From a virus, in IMG/VR virus record IMGVR_UViG_3300043539_001475, positions 37,211-101,210 of that record: a stretch of 64,000 nucleotides of DNA; one strand, written 5' to 3'. The notes under the pieces were generated by a model. The model did no database searches, was not told the DNA's origin, and saw nothing but the letters and a program-made list of their open reading frames with translations. The translations under genes were made by a program, and so were the position numbers. Below, piece after piece: positions 8,917 to 17,531 of the stretch; within the stretch, counting starts at the first letter, position 1; each line of letters begins with the position of its first letter.

Positions 8917-9561
8917 ATGGAACTTAACAATGTAACCTATGGAAATCCAACAATCGAACAAAAGCAATCAATAGAAGCAAAATGTTTGGTTGATGACTTA
9001 TTTGAAAAAATAAAAGAAAATATTTGTCCTTTCAATGATTCTGAAATGGTCAAAGACGAGCTTAACGAAATAGTCGATTCTCTTAAATCTATGGAAGATG
9101 AAGAAAATACTATTTATTTAAAAAGGTATAGAGCTTATGATAGGAATTTATTACAAGTAATAATTACCTTATTTAAGCAAAAATCAATAGATGTAGAAGC
9201 TCTTTCTAAAGAAATAGTAGAAGATATAGAAAACCTTATTTTTAAGCTGAAATACCACTACAATAGACCTAGACCAAATCAATTGGCTAACTATTATAAG
9301 CTAAGGCTATTTCCATACAAAAGCTTCTCTGATGATACACCATCATTCCCATCAGGACATACAGTTCAGGCGTATGTTATTCTAAATGTAATTGCTAACA
9401 AATATCCAATCCATTATACTTACTGTAAAGAAATTATTGATGACATAGCTTACAGTAGAATATACATGGGATTACACTATCCTTCAGATAATGATTTTGG
9501 AAAATTAGTCGGAAAAGAAATTTTAAAACATAAAGCGTTTACCGAAAAATACGAGATATAA
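8917..9561 (+). CDS. PAP2-superfamily phosphatase
   Basis: 214 aa. All three acid-phosphatase signatures are intact: KX6RP (K110...R117-P118), PSGH (145-148) and SRX5HX3D (S180-R181...H187...D191). These coordinate the phospho-His intermediate in bacterial acid phosphatases and lipid-phosphate phosphatases. There is no clear membrane span, so it resembles the soluble class-A type, but no signal peptide is visible either. Substrate unknown. Its stop overlaps the next gene's ATG (ATAATG). Confidence 0.8.
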   Translation: MELNNVTYGNPTIEQKQSIEAKCLVDDLFEKIKENICPFNDSEMVKDELNEIVDSLKSMEDEENTIYLKRYRAYDRNLLQVIITLFKQKSIDVEALSKEIVEDIENLIFKLKYHYNRPRPNQLANYYKLRLFPYKSFSDDTPSFPSGHTVQAYVILNVIANKYPIHYTYCKEIIDDIAYSRIYMGLHYPSDNDFGKLVGKEILKHKAFTEKYEI

Positions 9562-9947
9562 TGAAACATCAAGAATTTGAGTTGCAAGTAGCGATTTCAA
9601 GATACTTGTCGTACCAATATCCAGAAGTTCTTTTTATTTCGGATACAATTGCAAATATGAAATTAACGCCAATGCAATCTGTTAGAAATAAAAAAATTCA
9701 AAAATCTGACTTTAAGACACCTGATTTACTTATCTTAGAGCCGAAAAATGGATTTAGTGGATTATTTATTGAATTAAAGATAGAAACTCCTTTTAAAAAG
9801 GACGGGAATATAAAAGCTAGTGCAAATGACCACCTTAAAGGACAAATGGAATCTTTATGTGAGTTGAGTAAGAAGGGTTATAAGGCTTGCTTTAGTTGGT
9901 CTTTTGAAATGACAAAAAATATAATAGATGAGTACTTAAAAAAATAA
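9561..9947 (+). CDS. VRR-NUC family nuclease
   Basis: 128 aa. E5..LQ..ISRYL..QYPEV, then the PD-(D/E)XK core TPDLLIL (D55) ... GLFIELK (E71-x-K73), Q95 in KGQMESL, and the late YKACFSWSFE strand. This is the compact virus-type VRR-NUC fold related to the FAN1 nuclease domain and Holliday-junction resolvases. Likely processes branched or replicating viral DNA. Confidence 0.8.
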   Translation: MKHQEFELQVAISRYLSYQYPEVLFISDTIANMKLTPMQSVRNKKIQKSDFKTPDLLILEPKNGFSGLFIELKIETPFKKDGNIKASANDHLKGQMESLCELSKKGYKACFSWSFEMTKNIIDEYLKK

Positions 9948-9952
9948 CGATA

Positions 9953-10405
9953 ATGAACCAAGAAAAAACAAACATTACAGATACATCCCGTATATTACAG
10001 CAGGTAGGCAAAACGCTAAATGTAATAGGTACGGAAAAATTACTTGAAATTTTAATCTATTCAAGAAAAAACAATAATCAAATTACCGAAGAACAAATTA
10101 AGTTTTCCGAACAGATAATTCAGATTACTTGCGATGAGTTTGGCATTAGCTTATTAGAATTTTACTCTTATAAAAGAAAAAATAATAGGCGAAATGCAAT
10201 AGGCGTTTGCGCTCTTTTTTTACAAGATAATTTAGGGCTAGATAATTCCAACATATCGTATATCCTAAAAAAACCACAGAATCTTACTTGCATTTACAAA
10301 AATGAAATTGTATCTTTAAATCCTAGTCATAAGATGGATATAATAATATTAGACAAAATAAAAAATATTAAAAACAAACTAAATACATTAAAAAATGAAC
10401 AATAA
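9953..10405 (+). CDS. DnaA domain-IV-like DNA-binding protein
   Basis: 150 aa. Residues about 58-125 read like the DnaA C-terminal helix-turn-helix domain: a CDEFGISLLEFYSYKRKNNRRNAIGV segment, then GLDNSNISYIL and spacing to the terminal helix like the DnaA box-binding region. The AAA+ part of DnaA is absent (a full DnaA is about 450 aa). It could bind the viral origin or recruit host factors. Lies between a nuclease and the packaging operon. Confidence 0.55.
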   Translation: MNQEKTNITDTSRILQQVGKTLNVIGTEKLLEILIYSRKNNNQITEEQIKFSEQIIQITCDEFGISLLEFYSYKRKNNRRNAIGVCALFLQDNLGLDNSNISYILKKPQNLTCIYKNEIVSLNPSHKMDIIILDKIKNIKNKLNTLKNEQ

Positions 10406-11573
10406 CCAAGAAACAGAAGAAATTTACGCAGAAGTAGTGGAAACAATTGACAACGACTTTTCTCCACTAGACGCACCAGTTAAACAGCGTAGCTACACAC
10501 AACATAAGATGGATGCGCACCAAGTTATGCCAGAACTTGAAGAGCCTACTTTTCAAGCGCCTAGCTATACTGATTTTGACGAACCTACTGAAAAAGAAAA
10601 AGAGCCAGAGAGACCTTTCAATGAAGCTTATTCTGAATTAGACGGAAAAGAAAAGACTATGGGTGCAGAAATGATGGCAGAAATGACATTAGACATATAT
10701 GAAAAAGGTTGTGGGTTATTAGGTAAAATACCAGAAATAAGCGAGGATAAATTAGACAAGCTAATTTCAGAAGGCGAAATCGATGCTGATTCTAAACTTC
10801 CAACTGAAAATGGTGAAATCCCAATTAAAGAATTTGCAGTAGATTATAACGAAAGTATTAAGGAAGCGTTCCAAGTTAGTGACGAATTTAAGGAAAAGGT
10901 AAAACCGCCATTAATTCGTGTTTTCAAAAAACGTGGAGTAGGAATGACAGATGAGCAGTTATTGGCTTACTACTTTGTAACAGATTTAGGAACAAAAGGA
11001 GTGCAGGCTTTTATGCTTAAAAAGACTGCTAACAGCATTTTGGACAGCTTGAAGGAAAATACAATTGCAATTAGAGAGGGCAATGCACAAAGAGAAAGAG
11101 CAGAAAGAGCAGAACGAACAGAAAGAACAGAAAGAGCAGAAAGGGCAGAAAGAGCAGAAAGAGCAGAAAGGGCGGAAAGAGCAGAAAGAGCAGAAAGAGC
11201 ATCTTCTACAACGCAAAAAACAAATTCAAAACCAATAAAAGTAAATACTACCGATACAGAGCAAACAGACAATGATGATTATGTTGAGGTTACAGTTATA
11301 GACAAACCAAAGACAAAGAGAAAGAATATGACCGACATGCAAAAACAAGTTATGAATTTTTCTGAACCCGAAGAAGAAGGAGTTTATTCTATTTTAACTG
11401 ATAGAGGTGGATTTTCAGATGAAATTGTAATGCCAAATAATATGCCTGTTTTTGGAGATAAAAAGATATTGTCCGAGTTAGAGAGATTGAGCCAAGAACC
11501 AGTTAAGCCAGTTCGTAAAACAAGAGCCAATTCTGTAGATAAAAAAACAACTACTCGAAAATCTAAAAAATAG
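10395..11573 (+). CDS. Acidic protein with ERA repeats
   Basis: 392 aa; the ATG overlaps the previous gene by 11 bases. Acidic disordered N-terminus, helical middle domain (about 80-225), a run of ERA triplets (about 230-268), then a basic disordered C-terminus. It lies immediately upstream of the packaging-type ATPase, so a scaffold, DNA-condensing or packaging-accessory role is possible but unproven. Confidence 0.65.
   Translation: MNNNQETEEIYAEVVETIDNDFSPLDAPVKQRSYTQHKMDAHQVMPELEEPTFQAPSYTDFDEPTEKEKEPERPFNEAYSELDGKEKTMGAEMMAEMTLDIYEKGCGLLGKIPEISEDKLDKLISEGEIDADSKLPTENGEIPIKEFAVDYNESIKEAFQVSDEFKEKVKPPLIRVFKKRGVGMTDEQLLAYYFVTDLGTKGVQAFMLKKTANSILDSLKENTIAIREGNAQRERAERAERTERTERAERAERAERAERAERAERAERASSTTQKTNSKPIKVNTTDTEQTDNDDYVEVTVIDKPKTKRKNMTDMQKQVMNFSEPEEEGVYSILTDRGGFSDEIVMPNNMPVFGDKKILSELERLSQEPVKPVRKTRANSVDKKTTTRKSKK
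11101..11199 (+). repeat. 9-bp coding tandem repeat (AER/ERA)
   Basis: Nine-base gcagaaaga units, with ggg and acg variants, repeat in frame to encode a charged ERA helix. Substitutions among units show the array is not freshly expanded. Confidence 0.8.
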
Positions 11574-12392
11574 ATGGAAGAAAGAGAACCAAGATTAGGA
11601 GTAGCAGTTGGCAGAAAGGGTTGTGGCAAAACTTATACTACCAAACAAATGATACAAAAATATGTACAAGGAAACCCCTCGAAAGGGGTTATTCCTCGTA
11701 GGGTATTAGTATTAGATGTTAACGATGAGTTTGAGGACATAAGGGCTATTAGGGTTAGTGATGTTATGCGTTTTTCCGCACACCCAAAAGTAGAAGCTAG
11801 AAGGATAAGACCATTGCATGAAAACGGAGTTAGAATGACACTTACTGAAATTCAAGAGGTGCTATTCAAAATCTTAAACGATTATAGAGGTGGGCTTTTA
11901 TTGATTGAGGATATTAACAGATACATTTCTGATTATTTGCCTAATGACCTTGTGGGGGCTATATGCACCAACAGACATACGGATACAGATATTATTTTGC
12001 ATTTTCAATCGGTAGGAAGGATTTCACCTAAAATATGGCAGAACTTGAATTGGATTAGGTTTCACAAAAATACCGATTCAGTAGATAAACACCGTACAAA
12101 GTTTGAGGACAAATACGAATTATTGAAATTAGTAGAGAACTATGTTAATGCCGAGTATCATGCAGGAGACCAAAGAATTTATATTTATGTAGATATAGAT
12201 GATGAAAAAATAAAGGGAGTTGACCGTAAAAAGTTCGATGCTGTTTTAGACCAATATTTATCTGAAAATTACAGAAAGCTAATTTCCCCAATGTTACAAT
12301 CAAAGGATTTAGGTAAGGGCGCAAAGAAATATACACCTCAAGAAGCGGTGGCAATTCAAAAAGAACGAATAACCAAATATTATTTAACATAA
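11574..12392 (+). CDS. P-loop DNA-packaging-type ATPase (A32/FtsK-HerA-like)
   Basis: 272 aa. Walker A GRKGCGKT (13-20), a VLVLDVN strand (44-50), Walker B GGLLLIED (106-113) and a downstream HFQSVGRISPK loop (143-153) of the kind carrying the arginine/sensor residues in FtsK-HerA ATPases. The compact size and absence of a terminase nuclease domain match genome-packaging ATPases of tailless jelly-roll viruses (PRD1 P9, A32) or Zot-like secretion ATPases rather than a tailed-phage terminase. It lies upstream of the lysis cassette and capsid candidate. Confidence 0.7.
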   Translation: MEEREPRLGVAVGRKGCGKTYTTKQMIQKYVQGNPSKGVIPRRVLVLDVNDEFEDIRAIRVSDVMRFSAHPKVEARRIRPLHENGVRMTLTEIQEVLFKILNDYRGGLLLIEDINRYISDYLPNDLVGAICTNRHTDTDIILHFQSVGRISPKIWQNLNWIRFHKNTDSVDKHRTKFEDKYELLKLVENYVNAEYHAGDQRIYIYVDIDDEKIKGVDRKKFDAVLDQYLSENYRKLISPMLQSKDLGKGAKKYTPQEAVAIQKERITKYYLT

Positions 12393-12510
12393 AAAAAATG
12401 AGTTAGTAGCTCATTATTTATATTTCGGCTTCCACTCCGACAACACAAATATAAAAAAAAATATTATCTTTACCATAAATAATCAATTTTTTAATTAAAA
12501 AAAAGAAAAA

Positions 12511-12774
12511 ATGGAAAAAAAATTAGAAGAAAAAAAAAGAGGGTTTATTGCAAAATTATTTTGTGAAAAAAACGAACCAAGTTCAAAAAGATTTGTTGGC
12601 ATTATAGGGTCAATAACATTATTTAGTACTTTATTTGCAAACAGCTTTACGCATATAAGCCAAGCACCAAGCGAAGCATTGGTAAACGCAGTAGCATTAT
12701 TGTCTTTTGGTGCATTAGGTATCACTGGGGCAGAAAGAATATTTGGTAAAAAAGAAAATAATAACGAACAATAA
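12511..12774 (+). CDS. Holin-like protein
   Basis: 87 aa. Charged N-terminus, two hydrophobic helices (about 27-46 and 57-76, the second ending in GALGITGAERIFGKK) and a basic C-terminus. This matches the short two-span holin pattern of Bacteroidota phages. It starts the lysis cassette, directly before the M15 endolysin. It would permeabilise the inner membrane to release the endolysin. Confidence 0.6.
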   Translation: MEKKLEEKKRGFIAKLFCEKNEPSSKRFVGIIGSITLFSTLFANSFTHISQAPSEALVNAVALLSFGALGITGAERIFGKKENNNEQ

Positions 12775-12786
12775 AAATTAAAAATT

Positions 12787-13254
12787 ATGAAATTATCAGA
12801 GCATTTGGATTTATCAGAAGTAACAAGAAGTGAAACTGCAAAAAGAAAAGGTATTAGCAACATGCCGACACCAGAGCATTTGGAAAATTTTAAAAAATTG
12901 GCTGAAAATATTTTTGAACCGATTAGAAAACATTTTGGAGTGCCAATTCACATTTCAAGTGGATATAGAAGCAAGGCTTTAAATACTGCTATTGGCGGAA
13001 GTTTAACAAGTCAACATTGCCAAGGTGAGGCTATTGATATTGATATGGATGGTAGTTCTAATGGGGTTACTAACAAAATGGTATTTGACTACATAAAAGC
13101 TAATCTAAATTTTGACCAATTAATTTTTGAGTTTGGAACAAAAGATGCACCTGATTGGGTACACGTTTCATTTGAATCAACTGGAAAACAACGTAAGCAA
13201 ATTTTAAGAGCAATTAAAAGTGGTGGTAAAACTGCATACCAACCTTATGCGTAA
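12787..13254 (+). CDS. M15A zinc endopeptidase (endolysin)
   Basis: 155 aa. ISSGYRS, then Zn ligands His77 and Asp84 in SQHCQGEAIDID, catalytic-region F.QLIFEFG and DWVHVSF (His126): the complete D-Ala-D-Ala carboxypeptidase/endopeptidase set. It cleaves peptide cross-links in peptidoglycan. No signal peptide, consistent with export through the adjacent holin. Confidence 0.85.
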   Translation: MKLSEHLDLSEVTRSETAKRKGISNMPTPEHLENFKKLAENIFEPIRKHFGVPIHISSGYRSKALNTAIGGSLTSQHCQGEAIDIDMDGSSNGVTNKMVFDYIKANLNFDQLIFEFGTKDAPDWVHVSFESTGKQRKQILRAIKSGGKTAYQPYA

Positions 13255-13278
13255 CATTTAACAGTTTAAATAGATTTA

Positions 13279-14394
13279 ATGAAAAACCTATCAAAAGAAG
13301 AGTTATTGAGCAGATTGGAAGCAATCAATAGGAGCAATGCTATTATTTACTTTGACCTGCATGGTACTATATTAGGTGTCAATGACATTTTTTTAGAAGT
13401 AATGGGTTATGGAATAGGTAATCACGAAGAACTTATTGGAAAACACCATAGCACTTTTGTGTGTCAAGAATACGCAAAATCTCTTGAATATGAGAAGTTT
13501 TGGGACATATTAAGAAGCGGTAAATATTATCAAGGAGAATTTGAACGAAGAAAAAAAGATGGAAGTCTTATCAATCTTCAAGCAACTTATAATCCTATTT
13601 TTGATGATAGTGGCAAGATTACTAAAATAATGAAAATTGCTACTGATGTTAGTGCTATCGTTAGTAGTAAAAAACAGATAGATGCTATCAATAGAAGTAC
13701 AGCTCTTATTACTTTTAATGTTGAAGGAATCATAACAGATGTTAATTCTATATTTTTAGAAGCTATGGGATATAAATCTAATGAAAAAACTAAAATAATT
13801 GGAAAGCATCATAGTATTTTTGTAACTTATCAGTATTCACAGTCTGATGAATATAACAATTTTTGGGAAAATTTAAGAAAAGGTAAGTTTTTTGATGGAA
13901 TTTTTGAAAGGGTAAAAGTAGATGGTTCTACAATTTATTTACAAGCATCTTATAATCCTATCCTTGATAGTAAAGGCAACATTACAGATGTGGTTAAAAT
14001 TGCAACTGATATTACGGAATCTATAAATAGTAAGAAAAAAATAGAGGAACTAACAAATAATTTGAAATTTGAATTGGAAAACTCACAAAAACTTAAAGAT
14101 TCAATAGAAGTCGAAAAAAATATGGCTTTGAATGATTTAGATGTAATGATAAAAAAAAGTCAAAGTGAACTGATAAAAATAATCGTTAAATGTGCTTTAG
14201 CAGTAATAATTGGTGTTGGAATTGTAACTACTATATTATATTGGGTAGCGATTGTAACAAACAAAGAAACTCAAATAATTGGCTCAACTTGGAGTAATAT
14301 GTTTAGTGTTTTATTGACAAACGCATTTTCAATAGTTGGTACAATTATGGGCATTAAATATGCCACTCAAGAAAATAATAATAAAAATAATTAA
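13279..14394 (+). CDS. Two-PAS-domain membrane protein in the lysis cassette
   Basis: 371 aa. Two tandem PAS domains (about 14-125 and 135-247), each with the Aer/BdlA-type pattern: SNAIIYFDLHGTI..VND.FLE.MGY, IGKHHS.FV, FW..LR.GK...GEFER, LQATYNPI.D..G.I....KIATD. Then a coiled coil (about 250-285) and two C-terminal spans (about 295-320 and 335-360). No histidine kinase, GGDEF or MCP output domain. Flanked by an endolysin and a spanin-like gene, it may be a sensor that tunes membrane lysis, or a holin/antiholin fused to PAS domains. Confidence 0.75.
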   Translation: MKNLSKEELLSRLEAINRSNAIIYFDLHGTILGVNDIFLEVMGYGIGNHEELIGKHHSTFVCQEYAKSLEYEKFWDILRSGKYYQGEFERRKKDGSLINLQATYNPIFDDSGKITKIMKIATDVSAIVSSKKQIDAINRSTALITFNVEGIITDVNSIFLEAMGYKSNEKTKIIGKHHSIFVTYQYSQSDEYNNFWENLRKGKFFDGIFERVKVDGSTIYLQASYNPILDSKGNITDVVKIATDITESINSKKKIEELTNNLKFELENSQKLKDSIEVEKNMALNDLDVMIKKSQSELIKIIVKCALAVIIGVGIVTTILYWVAIVTNKETQIIGSTWSNMFSVLLTNAFSIVGTIMGIKYATQENNNKNN

Positions 14395-14399
14395 AAATT

Positions 14400-15050
14400 A
14401 TGATTACAACAATTAACAAAAATAGGATATTTACATGGGTATTACTAATATCTTGCTTGGTACTAGTTTCACAACTATTTCAAAAATGCGAAAGTGAGAA
14501 ATTACAATTAGCTAACGTGGAAGCTCTAAATAGTCAATCTAAAGTTTATAAGCTTAAAAATGGACAATTAGTAACTAGCGTTGAAACTTTATCTTATAGC
14601 AATAGTCAGTTAAAAAACTCTATTGTAATGAAAGATAAAAAAGTTAAAGAGCTAACTAATAAATTTTCTAAAGTTCAATCTCTTACAAAGTATGTTACAA
14701 ACACAAAATTTGATACAATAGAGCTTCGATACAAAGATACCGTACCTTGCGTATTTGAAAGAAAAGATAGTTTATTAAAGGAATGGTATCATATAGCTTA
14801 TAAGTCAAATCAAAAGGGAATTGAAATAACCGAACTATCAATACCAGACAGTGTGATTGTAGTTACTGGAATTAAGAGAAAATGGTTTTTAGGTAAGCAA
14901 ACACAAACCACAGATATAACTCATGCAAACCCATTTGTTCAGACTAACAATGTTCAACACATTGAAGTAGTAACTCAAAAAAAATGGTACGATACTTTCC
15001 TATTTAAAGTCGGATTAGGATTTATAGGCGGAGTTTTAATAACTAAGTAA
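14400..15050 (+). CDS. Spanin-like protein (DUF6549-type)
   Basis: 216 aa. Short N-terminus, one span (about 11-26), an LKNSIVMKDKKVKEL coiled coil, then a beta domain with DTVPC, KRKWFLGKQ and a C-terminal hydrophobic segment (FKVGLGFIGGVLI). This is the layout of Bacteroidota phage proteins found just after holin and endolysin and thought to act in the final envelope-disruption step. It ends the lysis cassette; a terminator follows. Confidence 0.6.
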   Translation: MITTINKNRIFTWVLLISCLVLVSQLFQKCESEKLQLANVEALNSQSKVYKLKNGQLVTSVETLSYSNSQLKNSIVMKDKKVKELTNKFSKVQSLTKYVTNTKFDTIELRYKDTVPCVFERKDSLLKEWYHIAYKSNQKGIEITELSIPDSVIVVTGIKRKWFLGKQTQTTDITHANPFVQTNNVQHIEVVTQKKWYDTFLFKVGLGFIGGVLITK

Positions 15051-15079
15051 GTTACCAAAAAAATAATTAACTACTAAAC

Positions 15080-15105
15080 AGCTATCGGAAACGGTGGCTT
15101 TTTTT
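15080..15105 (+). terminator. Rho-independent terminator
   Basis: AGCTATCG / CGGTGGCT 8-bp stem (two G-U pairs) with a GAAA tetraloop, then seven T. It ends the lysis-cassette transcript and separates it from the capsid candidate. Confidence 0.85.
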
Positions 15106-15192
15106 GTGCTTTGTAAATTAAAAAAAATCTTTTCAAAAAAATTATTTCAGTTTATTTTTAAATAAATGCCTAGATACTTCTTTCATTTAACA

Positions 15193-15200
15193 TAATTTTG
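15193..15200 (+). promoter_or_regulatory. -7 promoter element (TAATTTTG)
   Basis: A perfect TAnnTTTG box in the 430-base gap before the capsid candidate. No TTG at -33. A weaker TTAGTTTG lies at 15417-15424, nearer the gene. The gap between two terminators implies the capsid candidate has its own promoter. Confidence 0.4.
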
Positions 15201-15262
15201 GATTGTAATTATATCTGAATATAATTATCATTTAAAATAAGTTTAGTTACAATCATTCTGAA

Positions 15263-15388
15263 ATGAGAAACGAGATTAAAAAGGTTACAAAGATTACAAA
15301 GATTACAAAGATTACAAAGATTACAAAGATTACAAAGATTACAAAAACATTAGCCATCGTAATAGATGGAGTTTTAATAGCTAATTAA
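15263..15388 (+). CDS. Possible 41-aa peptide with ITK repeats
   Basis: Opens with MRNEIKK, then VTK and six ITK triplets, then TLAIVIDGVLIAN. Its end resembles the end of the preceding spanin-like gene (GVLITK) at both DNA and protein level, so it may be a degraded duplicate. Coding is uncertain. The rest of the 15106-15483 gap is AT-rich with no other feature I can name. Confidence 0.3.
   Translation: MRNEIKKVTKITKITKITKITKITKITKTLAIVIDGVLIAN
15284..15346 (+). repeat. 9-bp tandem repeat (attacaaag), about 7 units
   Basis: One gttacaaag, five attacaaag and one attacaaaa, head to tail, between the lysis cassette and the capsid candidate. Could be iteron-like or a coding microsatellite of the small frame that overlaps it. 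Confidence 0.85.
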
Positions 15389-15483
15389 ATAGATAGAAAA
15401 TTTTTATCTTCAAGGATTAGTTTGCCGAACAAAATTTAAGAGTAAAAAAACACAAAACACAAAACAAATAAAAACATAAAAAA

Positions 15484-16185
15484 ATGTCAGTAAGAAATTA
15501 TTTAGCAAGAGCGCAAAGAAGCGCAATGGAGAATTTTTCTAATGCAGATGGATTTATAGATGATGATTTATCATTCTCTGGTGAAGACTTCTTCAATGCA
15601 CAAGGAAATTCAATGATAGGGCAACAAGCGGCTCAAACGTCTCAACCATATATTATAGATATTACATCTACTTCTGGTTCAGCAGTATCAAATTTTGAAG
15701 TATTAGGGTCTTACCAATACATCAATAACGCAGGTTTTACACCAAACGGAGAATTGACTATTGGGTCAATTACAGTTAGTTCTGGAATTTCAGACATCTC
15801 TTATAGAGAGATGCTATATCAATTTATGAACAATCCTTATTCTGTTGGTTTGACTTATATTCAATCAGCTACGGCTAACCAAGTATTAGAAACTCTTTCA
15901 GTTAACACTAAAGATGCAAATGGTAACTTGGCTCAAAAGACTTTAGTTCCGACTATTGACCCTTACCAACAACAAACTACAATCATTGCAATGAAATATG
16001 CTTATCGTATTGATGGTTTCACAAAAATCATCATCCGTCAAATTCTTGCAAATGCAACTGTAAAACTTTACTTCTACCCAGCAGACAACATAAACCTTGC
16101 TCGTGCTTTAGGAGGACAGTCAGTTAGTAAACAATTTGGTTCTCCAAAAGTTGCTAGTGGACAAACTATTAAGATTGCGCAATAA
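15484..16185 (+). CDS. Candidate major capsid protein (jelly-roll-like)
   Basis: 233 aa, no membrane span. After a helical acidic N-terminus (about 1-50) the protein is almost entirely beta strands: YIIDITSTSGSAVSNFEVLGS, a YREMLYQFMNNPYSVGLTYI segment, TIDPYQQQT and IIIRQILANATVKLYFYPAD. This order (xxITN-like first strand, NPY..GL.Y turn, IDP.Q loop, late hydrophobic strand) resembles jelly-roll capsid proteins of tailless bacterial viruses. It is alone between two strong terminators, as expected for a highly expressed gene. A shorter relative may lie at 46907. Confidence 0.55.
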   Translation: MSVRNYLARAQRSAMENFSNADGFIDDDLSFSGEDFFNAQGNSMIGQQAAQTSQPYIIDITSTSGSAVSNFEVLGSYQYINNAGFTPNGELTIGSITVSSGISDISYREMLYQFMNNPYSVGLTYIQSATANQVLETLSVNTKDANGNLAQKTLVPTIDPYQQQTTIIAMKYAYRIDGFTKIIIRQILANATVKLYFYPADNINLARALGGQSVSKQFGSPKVASGQTIKIAQ

Positions 16186-16221
16186 TTTATGTTATTGAGG
16201 TAATCAAATTAATGTATAATT

Positions 16222-16261
16222 AAAGAGAGCAAGTCTGATTTAGTCAACTTGCTCTCTTTTT
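16222..16261 (+). terminator. Strong Rho-independent terminator
   Basis: 13-bp perfect stem (AAAGAGAGCAAGT at 16222-16234 with ACTTGCTCTCTTT at 16247-16259) and a T-rich tail. It isolates the capsid candidate as a monocistronic unit. Confidence 0.9.
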
Positions 16262-16277
16262 ATTTAAAATAAAAAAT

Positions 16278-16760
16278 ATGTCAGATTATAACGATATTGC
16301 ATTAAGAAATCCACAAGGAGCTGTAAGCGTTATATCCTCTTTCGGATATGAAATACTAGACCGAAGTAATTTAGGTCAAAGCTTAAACGAGTTAATAGCT
16401 CAAGAAGGTGAGCCAGCTTTAAGAAAAGTTATGGAAATACACCCAGACAAAGATGTTATTTTAGAATTATTTTCTAATAAAACTACAGAACCAGAAAAAA
16501 ACGGGTGTGGCTGTTCGTCTTGTAATGAAAAAAAATCCGATAAAATATTTGAGCGTAACTCTGAAGGAAATTTTGAAAGATATGAAAACTTCATTAACTT
16601 CAACGGAATACTAGAAGAAGCAAAAAAAACTGCTAGCACAACTGCTAACACAAATGCTAACACAACTTCTAATACTAATATTTTAGCACATCAAACAAAC
16701 AATATATTAATAGTCGCAAGTTTATTTATAGCGACTGTTTTAATTCTAAAAATTAAATAA
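16278..16760 (+). CDS. Tail-anchored protein with CGCSSC motif
   Basis: 160 aa. The soluble N-terminal part has a GCGCSSC Cys cluster (about residue 76), which could bind metal or form disulfides. Then a Thr/Asn-rich low-complexity linker (NTNANTTSNTN) and a C-terminal span (ILIVASLFIATVLILKIK). Translation of the next gene is nearly contiguous. Unknown role; probable virion membrane protein. Confidence 0.65.
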   Translation: MSDYNDIALRNPQGAVSVISSFGYEILDRSNLGQSLNELIAQEGEPALRKVMEIHPDKDVILELFSNKTTEPEKNGCGCSSCNEKKSDKIFERNSEGNFERYENFINFNGILEEAKKTASTTANTNANTTSNTNILAHQTNNILIVASLFIATVLILKIK

Positions 16761-16761
16761 A

Positions 16762-17529
16762 ATGAACGAACTATCAAATTTAGGGGCAGATGTAATTGTA
16801 AACAGCGTTATAGAAAATAGAGGCGATGTTGTAGACTTACTTTTTAAAAACGGAGCAATAGTGCCTGACGACTTAACTAATTTAGAGTTGTCTCAAATAG
16901 TCACAGAGCTTTTAAAAAATTCAAGTAATTTCCAAAATGAATATTTGGATTTTATAACTAATCTTATAATTTCAAAAAATCAGATTGTAACGAGTAATTA
17001 TAGTAACTTAGATGGTGATTTTTACAATGAAGATGAGATGGGTAATTATAATAACGTAGAAGGAACTTTTTACGATGTAGATGAAATGAGTGATTATAAT
17101 AACTTAGAAGGAACTTTTTACGATGAAGATGAAATGAGTGATTACAGTAATGCTGTAGGTAGCTTTTCAGATACTTTTAGCGTAGCTCCAAGTCCTTTTA
17201 CTCCAAAAAATACAGCTCAGACTAGTCCAAGTACAGGTTCAACAAATACAACAACTACAACGCCAAGAACTGGATTTACGTTAGATAAAGGCTTAGATAT
17301 TATAACCAAAGGTTTAAATGCTTTTTTAACTTTAGATACTAACAAAACAAATAGAGCTTTGGCAGATGCTTCTGTAAAAACTACTCAATCTTCAACGATT
17401 ATTAGTACGCCAGATACATATACAAAAACTAAAAAATCAAATACTACAACGTATGTTATTTTAGCATTAGTGGGTGTTTTAGTAGTTGGTGGTGGAATTA
17501 TGTATGCAGTTAAACGTAAAAATTCTTAA
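16762..17529 (+). CDS. Tail-anchored protein with acidic FYDEDEM repeats
   Basis: 255 aa. Three repeats of the form YNN-EGTFYDEDEMSDYNN (about 75-130), then a Ser/Thr/Pro linker and a C-terminal span (YVILALVGVLVVGGGIMYAV) with KRKNS tail. Acidic repeats may bind cations or another virion protein. Family not recognised. Confidence 0.65.
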   Translation: MNELSNLGADVIVNSVIENRGDVVDLLFKNGAIVPDDLTNLELSQIVTELLKNSSNFQNEYLDFITNLIISKNQIVTSNYSNLDGDFYNEDEMGNYNNVEGTFYDVDEMSDYNNLEGTFYDEDEMSDYSNAVGSFSDTFSVAPSPFTPKNTAQTSPSTGSTNTTTTTPRTGFTLDKGLDIITKGLNAFLTLDTNKTNRALADASVKTTQSSTIISTPDTYTKTKKSNTTTYVILALVGVLVVGGGIMYAVKRKNS

Positions 17530-17531
17530 TT

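Noticed and set aside
10970-11272. Minus-strand frame with SALSALSAL repeats
   Set aside because: Mirror of the ERA repeat in the 10395 gene.
11574-12392. Terminase large subunit
   Set aside because: Only 272 aa, ends soon after the ATPase core, no RNase-H-like nuclease acidic triad visible.
12398-12416. Hairpin AATGAG...CTCATT after the ATPase gene as a terminator
   Set aside because: Only six pairs and no T run; could be chance in AT-rich DNA.
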